A stretch of 64,000 bases of DNA from a virus: IMG/VR virus record IMGVR_UViG_3300025087_000039, positions 1 through 64,000 of that record; one strand, given 5' to 3'. Positions within the stretch are counted from its first letter, which is position 1. The number at the start of each line of letters is the position of its first letter. The notes under the pieces are model-generated. The model saw only the letters and a program-made list of their open reading frames with translations. It was not told the origin of the DNA and did not search any database. The translations under genes were made by a program, and so were the position numbers. Shown here one piece after another: positions 1 to 6,899 of this stretch.

Positions 1-2
1 TC

Positions 3-587
3 GAGAGCGTCAGCGAGAAGTACCCGGTGGGCACCACCATCGAGTCCAAGATCAAGGCCATGACCGACTTCGGGATCTTCCTCGGCATCGATGAGGGAAT
101 CGACGGCATGGTCCACATCTCGGACATCTCCTGGACCGGGCACATCAAGACGCCCGCTGAGCTTTATCACATCGGGGAAACGATCCGGGCCAAGATCATC
201 CGGATCGATCCCTCTTCAGGGCGGATTGCCCTGGGCGTCAAGCAACTGGAGCCCGATCCCTGGGATACCGTCGGGGAAAGGTTCCCCGTCGGAACGAAGA
301 TCTGCGGCACGGTGACCGGGACCGCCGACTACGGCGTGTTCCTCTCCCTTGAGGGCGGACTGCGAGGCCTGGTCCACGTTTCCGAGATCCCCAAGGACCT
401 GACGAAGAACCTCGCCGGCTCGTTCCCGGTCGGATCTTCCGTGGAGGCCAAAGTGGTCTCCATCAACAAGGAGGAACGGAAGATGGCCTTCTCCATCAAC
501 AAGATGGAGGGAGGAGGGCCGACTTCCAAGGGAAAGCCGGGGTTCAACAAGCCCCGTTTTGTCATGAAGAGAAGCGAAACGAAGTAG
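3..587 (+). CDS. Ribosomal protein S1-like RNA-binding protein (C-terminal part, cut by window edge)
   Basis: The reading frame is open from the left edge, so the true start lies outside the window and about 194 residues are visible. It holds two S1 (OB-fold) repeats with the typical pattern DFGIF...GIDGMVHISDISW and DYGVF...LRGLVHVSEI, joined by GVKQLEPDPW, which is characteristic of ribosomal protein S1. It ends in a basic tail. S1 binds mRNA and helps 30S initiation; viral S1 homologues are known, so a role in favouring phage mRNA is plausible but inferred. The gene is about 57% G+C in a sampled line, unlike the AT-rich phage genes downstream, which suggests recent acquisition. The sequence style resembles deltaproteobacterial S1. 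Confidence 0.85.
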   Translation, partial: ESVSEKYPVGTTIESKIKAMTDFGIFLGIDEGIDGMVHISDISWTGHIKTPAELYHIGETIRAKIIRIDPSSGRIALGVKQLEPDPWDTVGERFPVGTKICGTVTGTADYGVFLSLEGGLRGLVHVSEIPKDLTKNLAGSFPVGSSVEAKVVSINKEERKMAFSINKMEGGGPTSKGKPGFNKPRFVMKRSETK

Positions 588-1041
588 AGATGGGGGATAT
601 TGATAATCGTTAATTTGTGGTCCTCAAGGGCATGAGGGAAAACTGCGGGTCACTAGAAACGGAACTAAGGAATTTTCGGATCTGTTAGTTAAGAAGATCT
701 AGACTTTCCTCTTATCCGTTACGCTTGGGCAACGCCCTGTGATCTCCAGCCACGTTTCATTTAGACAAGGGAAACTTAATTCTGGGAAACCTTGGAATGA
801 ACCATCATCGAAAGGAGACAGGATGAAATACCTCGTGTTGAGGTTTTTCCTGTTTAGAACACGGATAGCTTTTCACTGACCGCCAGAAGTCCGGAGCACC
901 TGGAGTGAAAACCAACCCCAACTTTGAAAGGGCGTGCCATGAAAAAGCGAAAGATGGTCTAAGGCTATCCAATCCCAAACCAAGAGACCTGGGACGCTGG
1001 GCTCTCGTGGATTGGAAGACTTAGATCGCTTCACCGCAGAA
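588..1041. other. Gene-poor intergenic region of intermediate G+C
   Basis: No convincing gene. The G+C content is clearly higher than in the phage genes to the right. A stem TCCAATCC/GGATTGGA pairs 968-975 with 1009-1016. A possible 18-codon leader ORF at 823-879 has a good Shine-Dalgarno (AAAGGAGA) but no other support. The region could hold a structured or untranslated RNA downstream of the S1 gene; no known RNA family was recognised. Confidence 0.5.
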
Positions 1042-1094
1042 AGGCAAAGGCCTGCAGCTGAGAGAAACCCCTTTGCTCTCGCAGGCCTTTGCCT
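1042..1094. terminator. Long perfect hairpin (14-bp stem), candidate bidirectional terminator
   Basis: AGGCAAAGGCCTGC (1042-1055) pairs perfectly with 1081-1094. The loop holds a second small stem, GAGAG (1060-1064) with CTCTC (1076-1080). It lies in the convergent gap between the S1 gene (+) and the gene ending at 1160 (-). No T tract follows on either strand, so it is not a canonical intrinsic terminator. Confidence 0.5.
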
Positions 1095-1102
1095 AGTAAT
1101 TC

Positions 1103-1150
1103 TGGATGGGCCCCAACCGGCGCCGTCATTCCGCCTTTGGGGCCCATCCA
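1103..1150. terminator. Long perfect hairpin (14-bp stem), candidate bidirectional terminator
   Basis: TGGATGGGCCCCAA (1103-1116) pairs perfectly with TTGGGGCCCATCCA (1137-1150), with a 20-nt loop containing CGGCGCCG. It sits 10 bp from the stop codon of the minus-strand gene at 1160 and just beyond the 1042-1094 hairpin, so two strong stems lie back to back in a convergent junction. There is no T tract. Confidence 0.5.
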
Positions 1151-1159
1151 TCCAAAATT

Positions 1160-1711
1160 CTATTTCTTAATCACACTTATATTTTTTAAGAAGTCATCTT
1201 TACTAATCTTATTTTTTTGCTTCTTTTTAGTTTCTTTTTTGATTTTTGTTTTAACTGGTTTTTCCTTCAATAAGCCCAATCCAGAATATATTTCATCTTT
1301 TTCTTCATCTGGTAATTTTAAACAAAGGTCTGATAATAATTCTATATCATCATTTTTTAATAAAGGAATTTTACTTCTTAAACCTTTAAATAATTCTTCT
1401 TGTTTTTTATAAGGTTTATAAAGCATCATATTTCTTTTAATTCTAAAATCAATTACACACTTTTTAATGAATAAGAATAATTCCTTTTTTTCTAAATATC
1501 TTAAATTGATATTATTAAATTTTTTATTTAAAAAATGATTTAATTCAGGACTATTTAAAAATAAAGAAATTACATAGGTATGAGTGATTGGAGAATTGTA
1601 TTTCAAAATATCAGGAATTAAAACTTTACCTTCTTCATTTAATTTAGGTTTTGGAATTTCAGAATTGATTGAATCGTCAAAAAGCCAATTAAAAAAAGTC
1701 TTAAATGGCAT
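1160..1711 (-). CDS. Unknown protein, possible clamp-loader small subunit (gp62-like)
   Basis: 183 residues. It is mainly helical, with a Lys-rich C-terminal tail. Residues 40-110 (HTYVISLFLNSPELNHFLNK, then a run of Tyr/Lys/Arg) recall T4-type clamp-loader subunit A proteins, in which a short conserved block of the form YMVNRFLS is common. That similarity is weak and by eye only. The large clamp-loader subunit is far away at 32.5 kb. An AAAAGAACAAA element lies about 20 bp upstream of the start. If not gp62-like, function is unknown. Confidence 0.6.
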   Translation of the reverse strand: MPFKTFFNWLFDDSINSEIPKPKLNEEGKVLIPDILKYNSPITHTYVISLFLNSPELNHFLNKKFNNINLRYLEKKELFLFIKKCVIDFRIKRNMMLYKPYKKQEELFKGLRSKIPLLKNDDIELLSDLCLKLPDEEKDEIYSGLGLLKEKPVKTKIKKETKKKQKNKISKDDFLKNISVIKK

Positions 1712-1779
1712 ATCTTTTATCCTTTTAAATTTTTGTTCTTTTATTCTAAATATTTTTCTTTTTGTTTTTTAATTTCTAA

Positions 1780-1800
1780 CTATATATATTAATAAACGAG
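1780..1800 (+). promoter_or_regulatory. Candidate phage promoter element, copy 1
   Basis: The 21-nt element begins CTATATATATTAATA and ends ACGAG. It matches copies at 8820-8840 and 53651-53671 except at up to three positions. It lies in the divergent gap upstream of the plus-strand gene at 1842, 41 nt before its start codon. The AT-rich, TATA-like core recalls late promoters of large phages. Promoter function is inferred from repetition and position. Confidence 0.6.
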
Positions 1801-1841
1801 AAGGATTTTTATACCCACTTAATGAAAGGACTATTCTAAGA

Positions 1842-2237
1842 ATGGAAAACCTAAAAAAATATTTTTCACAAATGTTTTTTCAATTGATATTTTTAGGAAT
1901 ATTTATTTATGGTGTTTATTTTAAAAACTATATATTTTTTGATGTGTTCATATTCTATACAATTCTCATTACCTTAGCATTAATCGTTTCTATGCCTATT
2001 TTATTCTTTAAGGAAAATTTATTTGATTTAGCATTTATATATACGAAAAAGAAGCTTGAATTTAAAAAAGATTTTATATTCTATTTTAAAAATATATTAT
2101 GGATATTTTATATAATTAGTTTAGGAACTTTTGGACATACATTCTTAATGTGTATATGGATTTTTAATTCATTGATAAAAATTCTTTATGATACGAAAAT
2201 GGAAAATTTTGAGAAAACTAGAATCACTTCAGATTAA
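1842..2237 (+). CDS. Small integral membrane protein
   Basis: 131 residues with three or four strongly hydrophobic stretches (about 10-33, 34-58, 82-105), then a short charged tail. The start is ATG at 1842, preceded by GAAAGGA. It is the first gene after promoter copy 1. No family recognised; it could modify the host envelope, but nothing in the sequence shows this. Confidence 0.65.
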   Translation: MENLKKYFSQMFFQLIFLGIFIYGVYFKNYIFFDVFIFYTILITLALIVSMPILFFKENLFDLAFIYTKKKLEFKKDFIFYFKNILWIFYIISLGTFGHTFLMCIWIFNSLIKILYDTKMENFEKTRITSD

Positions 2238-2252
2238 AAGGGGGATAAAAGC

Positions 2253-2744
2253 ATGGACCGAGGGGCTCTAACAGAACAAGGTCAAAACCTAATGGAAGGA
2301 ATAATAACAAAAACCAATTTCAGAATATTCAATGACTCAAGAGACAAGGAAAATATTCCTGCGGTCAAAACCGAATTTTTTGTTCTGGATGCAATAAAAA
2401 ATTTGGTGAGATGGGAATTGATGTTTGGGGGAAATATTTCTGAAATTACTGAAATTAAATTGAGCACCAGAGTTTGCGGGTGTAAAGATATAATTTCTTA
2501 TCGTGGCTCAAAAGAATCCATACTGCCTTTGATCCAGACGTCTCTTCTATGGCTAAAGGCATCTGATAAGGTGTCAATGGATGAACTTTCCAAAAAAGTG
2601 GTTGGTCTGACAAACGGCTCTCCATTGTTGATAACTTTGGGGATGGGAATATTCGTGGGAAATGCAAGAAAGGAAAAATTCCTGCATATCCTTAATGAAA
2701 ATCTAAATTTAGTTGGTATTAAAATCGATACTTTAGAAAATTAA
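2253..2744 (+). CDS. Unknown protein
   Basis: 163 residues, no signal peptide or membrane segment. It starts at ATG 2253 after AAAAGGGGGA. Composition is soluble and mixed alpha/beta, with two Cys at CGC near residue 75. It follows the membrane-protein gene by 15 bp and probably shares its transcript. Its base composition is less AT-biased than the minus-strand genes that follow. No family recognised. Confidence 0.65.
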   Translation: MDRGALTEQGQNLMEGIITKTNFRIFNDSRDKENIPAVKTEFFVLDAIKNLVRWELMFGGNISEITEIKLSTRVCGCKDIISYRGSKESILPLIQTSLLWLKASDKVSMDELSKKVVGLTNGSPLLITLGMGIFVGNARKEKFLHILNENLNLVGIKIDTLEN

Positions 2745-2801
2745 TTATTCAAAAAATAATAAAGAATTGAATTGGTTATTCTCTCTAAGAAAGGATTTGA
2801 C

Positions 2802-2930
2802 ATGAAACCAGCCTGTCAAGGGGTTGGGACAATTGCAATTAGTGCCGCAGCAGTTTTGATGTTTCAAAAAGATCCGAGTGAATTCATTCCATTTTTTTGG
2901 TTAGTAGGAATACTTTTCATCTGGAATTAA
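2802..2930 (+). CDS. Small hydrophobic protein (42 aa)
   Basis: ATG 2802 is preceded by AAGAAAGGA at suitable spacing. The 42-residue product has a short polar N-terminus and two hydrophobic stretches, AISAAAVLMF and FIPFFWLVGILFIW, consistent with one or two membrane passes. It ends just before the 2945-2993 hairpin and looks like the last gene of the plus-strand unit that starts at 1842. Confidence 0.5.
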   Translation: MKPACQGVGTIAISAAAVLMFQKDPSEFIPFFWLVGILFIWN

Positions 2931-2944
2931 TGATATTCAGAAGA

Positions 2945-2993
2945 CCTCAAGACAGGGACTTTTGAAATTCCCTTATCCCTGTCTTGAGGTCAT
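2945..2993. terminator. 16-bp perfect hairpin between convergent genes
   Basis: GACCTCAAGACAGGGA (2945-2960) pairs with 2978-2993 through a 17-nt loop. It separates the plus-strand gene ending at 2930 from the minus-strand gene ending at 3013. A few T residues follow on the plus strand but there is no proper T tract. Same architecture as the hairpins at 1103 and 12977. Confidence 0.6.
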
Positions 2994-3012
2994 ACTATGT
3001 TTTAAAGTTTTG

Positions 3013-3966
3013 TTAATTTAAAGTCTCATTTATAACGCTCTCAAAGATTTCATAAAAGTGATCAACCTTATATTGATTATTTAATTCTTTCAACGGTTTT
3101 AATTCTCCTCTAAAAATTTTTTTAATTTTATCTTTTAATTCTTCAATATTATTATATAAATATTCTCTTGGTAATAATTCGGGAAAAGCTAATCTATTTG
3201 GAGCCAAAGGGATACAACCCATTAAATATGCATCTAAAATTGAATAATTAAATGTATCTTCTTTTGAGGAAATTAAAAGAATTTTAGAATTTGCTAAATG
3301 TTGATAATAATCTTTCCATGAGTCAAATGATTTTCTAATAATTTTTGTGTTAAATTCTTTTTCTATTTCTCTCTCTATTTTTTTTGTAGATTTTTGTATA
3401 CAAGATCTAGACACAGAAGTTATGTCAATTATTTTATTTGAATTGAATATTTCATCATTAAAAATATCATATGGTTGTGGAAGTCCTGTGATCATTATAT
3501 TTTTTATGCCTTTTAATTTAAGGGCATGATAAACGCTTCCAACTAAAATATAATCATAATTATTTGCCATGCCCTGTTCAACTAAATATTTTTCTTTTCT
3601 TACTTTTTGAAAATAATCATATTTATTTAATGATGAGCCATGACAAAAGCATAAACTTAACTTTGGTTTTTTATGAAATAAAACTGAATGAAAAACTCCT
3701 GGAAAACTTAAATCAGCATGAAATAAAACATCATTTTTTTCTAGTTTTAAATCAAGATATTCTTCAACTTGAGATAGCTCAAATTTAATAGCCATTTCTG
3801 TATTAGAAAATAATCCCGAATTATCAGCATTTTGAGGAATATTATTTTTTCCTAAAACAATGACTTCGCTAAAAGCATCTTGAACATTCTTTGGAAACTC
3901 TGTAAACCACCATTCGCTATATCTCATCTTTATAGGAAGTTGTGGTACAAAAATCAATCTAGCCAT
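3013..3966 (-). CDS. Glycosyltransferase, GT-B type (probable)
   Basis: 317 residues from ATG 3966, which follows AGGA; an ATG at 3972 is less well placed. The C-terminal half has the GT-B (GT4-like) nucleotide-sugar pattern: LISSKEDTFNYSILDAYLMGCIP, i.e. an acidic residue followed by a 'DAxxxGxxP' segment. The start overlaps the end of the deacetylase gene 3959-4441, so the two are probably co-translated. It likely transfers a sugar to a surface glycan or modified nucleobase; acceptor unknown. Confidence 0.65.
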   Translation of the reverse strand: MARLIFVPQLPIKMRYSEWWFTEFPKNVQDAFSEVIVLGKNNIPQNADNSGLFSNTEMAIKFELSQVEEYLDLKLEKNDVLFHADLSFPGVFHSVLFHKKPKLSLCFCHGSSLNKYDYFQKVRKEKYLVEQGMANNYDYILVGSVYHALKLKGIKNIMITGLPQPYDIFNDEIFNSNKIIDITSVSRSCIQKSTKKIEREIEKEFNTKIIRKSFDSWKDYYQHLANSKILLISSKEDTFNYSILDAYLMGCIPLAPNRLAFPELLPREYLYNNIEELKDKIKKIFRGELKPLKELNNQYKVDHFYEIFESVINETLN

Positions 3967-4441
3967 TTTCATTTCCTAATTCAATAAGCCATTTGTCATA
4001 CCCTGAAAACAAGAAATATTTATAATCATATTCCCATAAAGATTTTTGACTTGGATACAATAAATTTAAAACCTTTTTCTTTTCTTCTGAAAAAGGCGTT
4101 TCAAATATAAAAGGCGCATTCATTATTGTCGAATAAAAAATTACATTGTAACCATTTCTTAAAAGCCTTTCACCATGTTGTCCCAATAATCTATGTTCCG
4201 GATGAGTTTCATAAATCGGATGTGGAAAATAAAAAGTATTTTTTATTGATAAAAAAGCTGGAGGAACAGAATATTGAAAATATATAAATTTAACATCAAA
4301 ATGATTTCTCAAATTCAAACATTCTTCCGCTCTCTCTTTATTTAATTTTGTTGTAAAATTAACTACACAATTTCCTTTTTTTAAAATCTCAAAACAACCT
4401 ATAATCTCATCATCTGGATGTGGAGCCATAATCACATTCAT
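3959..4441 (-). CDS. PIG-L/LmbE-type deacetylase
   Basis: 160 residues. The N-terminus carries the family's zinc motif PHPDDE (residues 7-12), and HPEHR (about 97-101) supplies the second histidine motif. Family members remove N-acetyl groups from GlcNAc-containing substrates. It is shorter than most relatives (about 220), but both metal motifs are present. The ATG overlaps the TGA of the upstream gene, and its own 3' end overlaps a glycosyltransferase, so the pair probably acts on the same glycan. Confidence 0.8.
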   Translation of the reverse strand: MNVIMAPHPDDEIIGCFEILKKGNCVVNFTTKLNKERAEECLNLRNHFDVKFIYFQYSVPPAFLSIKNTFYFPHPIYETHPEHRLLGQHGERLLRNGYNVIFYSTIMNAPFIFETPFSEEKKKVLNLLYPSQKSLWEYDYKYFLFSGYDKWLIELGNENG

Positions 4442-4824
4442 GTTTTCTTCTTTCCGAAATCTATATTGATAATTTTACCTTCCTCTTTCACTTCTTCCTT
4501 TTCTCCAGGATTTATCATTTCATTAAAATCTTCTTCATTTAAAGAACTGATCAAAAGTTCTAATTCATCTTCAGAAGAAACATAAGTCATAAAAATCTTT
4601 GAATCTGTACAAGGTCCGATTTTCCCACTATAATATATCATTCCCACTATTTCTTGTTCTAAAAAATTTTTATCTTCATCATCTTCAATATCGAAAATTC
4701 CCCAAAATAAAATCGGTCTAACCACAACTTGAGGAATCCCATTTTCAAATCCAGAAAAAATGACTGCGTTCATTTTATCATTATTATTTTGAAGAAGGTT
4801 ATTTATAGTTTTATATTTCGCCAT
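4438..4824 (-). CDS. Unknown acidic protein
   Basis: 128 residues, strongly acidic in the C-terminal half (EDD, EEDFNE, GEKEEVKEEG) and ending in a short basic tail. ATG 4824 overlaps the end of the HNH gene by 14 bp; its TGA overlaps the next ATG. No membrane segment or known motif. Confidence 0.6.
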   Translation of the reverse strand: MAKYKTINNLLQNNNDKMNAVIFSGFENGIPQVVVRPILFWGIFDIEDDEDKNFLEQEIVGMIYYSGKIGPCTDSKIFMTYVSSEDELELLISSLNEEDFNEMINPGEKEEVKEEGKIINIDFGKKKT

Positions 4825-5773
4825 TTGTTACCTCTTGCTTTTCAGGACAGCCTTGAATTCGATTTTGTTTTTCGTTTTTGAGATCGTTGTATCCACAGCC
4901 TTCGATAGTTTTATGGACTGATTGATGACATTCTATGCAAAGTGTGATACAAGAATCTATGTCGTTTGCGAAGCCGGGATTAAGAGCGATTGGGTCAATA
5001 TGATGACATTGAAGACTTTCTTGGACATTGCATCTTTGACATTCCCAATTGTCTCTTTCAAAGACGAGTTTTCGGATGAGGGGATTGACTTCGACTGAGA
5101 AATTATGTCCGTGTTCATTTGTTAGATTGGGCGTATCATCTTTCTTAATATTATACGGTTTGTGATTTTTTGGCCACAACACTTGATAATGATCTGGACA
5201 CAATTTTTTGCATTCACCAGAGCAATAAAAATTACAACCTATTCCATTATTTTTTCTAACTGCTCCAATTCTATTATCTAATTCAATTTGTGTTGGAACA
5301 TACCACTTTCCACAATATGTACATTTAACTTCTATTTTCTTATCTTTGTTTTCTCTATTTTTATCTTCTGTTATTTTTGGACTCCAATGTTTATAAAGAC
5401 TATCCTTAGCTCCTTTATAATATGGATTCCTCGGCCCCTTGCGATCTTTAAATATTGGATTATTTGTATGGGTTTCTTTTAATCTTTCTCTTAATTTTTC
5501 TGACCCTTCTTTACTATATAATTCTTCCCAAGTTTTTCCTTTTTGATAAGGAATTCTTTCTTTGCTCTTTAATCCAATTTTTCTCTTTATTTCTTTTGCT
5601 TTTTCTTCACCATGTCGCATTTCTAAAGTAATCCCTAAATTAGCATCTCTTAATTTTTGACGAGTTTCATCAGTAACCACATTCTTATTATGACCCCATA
5701 AATATTTATTAGTTTTTTTAGTAACTTCTTTTCCACACCCACAATCACATAAAGGAAAATTTTCTTCACTCAT
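4811..5773 (-). CDS. HNH homing endonuclease with NUMOD-like repeats
   Basis: 320 residues from ATG 5773, chosen because AGGAG lies 7 nt upstream; an ATG at 5803 lies inside a hairpin. N-terminal CDCGCGKE zinc-like motif; residues about 30-75 contain DETRQKLRDANLG-type repeats seen in nuclease-associated modular (NUMOD3) DNA-binding domains. A central CTYCGKW...CSGECKK zinc pair follows. The C-terminal HNH nuclease is CQRC...LQCHHIDPI...LCIECHQSVHK. Free-standing homing endonucleases of this kind cut phage DNA to spread themselves. A 23-bp stem ends exactly at its Shine-Dalgarno. Confidence 0.85.
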   Translation of the reverse strand: MSEENFPLCDCGCGKEVTKKTNKYLWGHNKNVVTDETRQKLRDANLGITLEMRHGEEKAKEIKRKIGLKSKERIPYQKGKTWEELYSKEGSEKLRERLKETHTNNPIFKDRKGPRNPYYKGAKDSLYKHWSPKITEDKNRENKDKKIEVKCTYCGKWYVPTQIELDNRIGAVRKNNGIGCNFYCSGECKKLCPDHYQVLWPKNHKPYNIKKDDTPNLTNEHGHNFSVEVNPLIRKLVFERDNWECQRCNVQESLQCHHIDPIALNPGFANDIDSCITLCIECHQSVHKTIEGCGYNDLKNEKQNRIQGCPEKQEVTNGEI

Positions 5774-5785
5774 TTTAAAGCTCCT

Positions 5786-5849
5786 TTTCATATCGACACC
5801 CATTATGATTTATATTTTGTTCTTATTCATAATGGGTGTCGATATGAAA
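5786..5849 (-). promoter_or_regulatory. 23-bp perfect hairpin abutting the HNH gene's ribosome-binding site
   Basis: The arms 5786-5808 and 5827-5849 are perfect reverse complements over 23 bp, with an 18-nt AT-rich loop. On the minus strand the 3' arm runs directly into AGGAG, the Shine-Dalgarno of the HNH endonuclease. The 5' arm begins 8 nt after the previous gene's stop codon. It may end the upstream transcript or restrict translation of the endonuclease, as RBS-proximal hairpins do for several T4 homing-endonuclease genes. Confidence 0.55.
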
Positions 5850-5856
5850 TTAATTC

Positions 5857-6471
5857 TTAAATCTTAGCCATCAAATTCAAAGATTCATAAAGTTCCATTC
5901 GACAAGCTAAAAAATTCATCGCGTCGCCTTGAAGTGAACTCAGCAGGAGCTTGTCAGCATATAAAATTATGGATATTGACTCAACACAGCCACGTTTCTT
6001 TTTATCATAATGCGTATTAATTGTATCAGATAAAATTCCAGTAAAATTTCTGAGGGATTGAATATTGTTTCTTAAGATATTATTATCTCTGCAAAAATCT
6101 ATACAGTCATGAACTACATTATCCAAATCATCCAAATTCTCATCACAAATTAAGCTAACAAAAAGTGGAAACCCAATTCGTGTATATTTTCGAATTATCA
6201 TGGGACTAAAATTTTTATCGAGAAGCTTTGTTGCCACATCTCTATCTTCCAAGCCAAACCTTCCATCTCCAAGGTTCAGTTTATTCATATCTCTATCTTT
6301 TGCTATCTCGCCCATATTAATTCCCGCAGACGTTTCCTTCGCTTCATTAGTTTCCATTCCCGATCCAATCTTAATTCCCGTTCCCGGAAAAGAATCCACT
6401 TGCTTTCCCTTATTCATTTTCGCACTCACTTTCTTATCAAAAGATTCCTTAGAAATCTCACCGGATATCAT
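5857..6471 (-). CDS. Unknown protein
   Basis: 204 residues. The first 70 are Gly/Lys/Asp-rich and look disordered; the rest is helical with several Cys. No clear Shine-Dalgarno precedes ATG 6471: the upstream 38 nt are instead a duplicate of the 3' end of the neighbouring gene. The real start could be an internal ATG (residue 19). No family recognised. Confidence 0.55.
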   Translation of the reverse strand: MISGEISKESFDKKVSAKMNKGKQVDSFPGTGIKIGSGMETNEAKETSAGINMGEIAKDRDMNKLNLGDGRFGLEDRDVATKLLDKNFSPMIIRKYTRIGFPLFVSLICDENLDDLDNVVHDCIDFCRDNNILRNNIQSLRNFTGILSDTINTHYDKKKRGCVESISIILYADKLLLSSLQGDAMNFLACRMELYESLNLMAKI

Positions 6472-6474
6472 ATC

Positions 6475-6567
6475 TAAAACTCGCTCAAATACTTGAAGAA
6501 ATCCCCAACAGAGAATTCAAGCCAAAAATTAAAACTCACTCAAATACTTGAAGAAATCCCCGACAGA
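6475..6567 (-). repeat. Direct duplication of a gene's 3' end (two 38-nt copies)
   Basis: 6475-6512 and 6530-6567 are the same 38 nt with two mismatches (period 55). The second copy is the last 12 codons and stop of the gene at 6529; the first is a displaced copy that again ends in a stop codon just before ATG 6471. This looks like the scar of a local duplication or insertion. Confidence 0.8.
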
Positions 6568-6876
6568 AACAACGGTCTTTGTCACGTTATCCAAAAACCA
6601 AAGATTACAAACTTCGGAATCGTCGGGATCAACCGAAACGACTGGCTTGTTCAAAGTCCGAGCGAAATAAATCTGCATTCCTGACATCATCTTATTCAAA
6701 CTTCCTACCAAAAGAAAATCTGCATTCTCAATCTTATTCTTGGACATTTCAATATGATAATCGCCATCTCCCATAATATCATTGATCGCAGAGATGTTTT
6801 GAGTCTTGCCATACTTTTGGATAATTTCTCCAGATTCCTTAGCCGAAAAACCAGTCATGAAAACATTGAACTTCAT
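6529..6876 (-). CDS. Nucleoside 2-deoxyribosyltransferase-like protein (tentative)
   Basis: 115 residues. The pattern ADFLLVGSLNKMMSGMQIYFAR followed by LNKPVVSV resembles the nucleoside 2-deoxyribosyltransferase/TIR-adjacent fold, where an acidic residue and a 'G...E/Q..YA...KPV' segment bind the nucleoside. The catalytic Glu of the family is not evident (Gln is present), so enzymatic activity is uncertain. Its 3' end is duplicated downstream. Confidence 0.5.
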   Translation of the reverse strand: MKFNVFMTGFSAKESGEIIQKYGKTQNISAINDIMGDGDYHIEMSKNKIENADFLLVGSLNKMMSGMQIYFARTLNKPVVSVDPDDSEVCNLWFLDNVTKTVVSVGDFFKYLSEF

Positions 6877-6899
6877 TTCTTTTTTTAAATCCTTTTCTT

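Noticed and set aside
588-1041. tRNA or known structured RNA (RNase P, tmRNA, 6S)
   Set aside because: No cloverleaf, T-loop consensus or P4 core was found on either strand.
1-1150. Assembly chimera of bacterial and phage DNA
   Set aside because: A second GC-rich island (10.3-11.7 kb) is embedded between AT-rich phage genes, which favours genuine mosaic composition; coverage data would decide.
873-1151. 92-codon minus-strand reading frame
   Set aside because: It overlaps both long hairpins, has no RBS, and its composition looks random.
5774-5803. Start of the HNH gene at the upstream ATG 5803
   Set aside because: That ATG lies inside the 23-bp stem; ATG 5773 has a well-spaced AGGAG.
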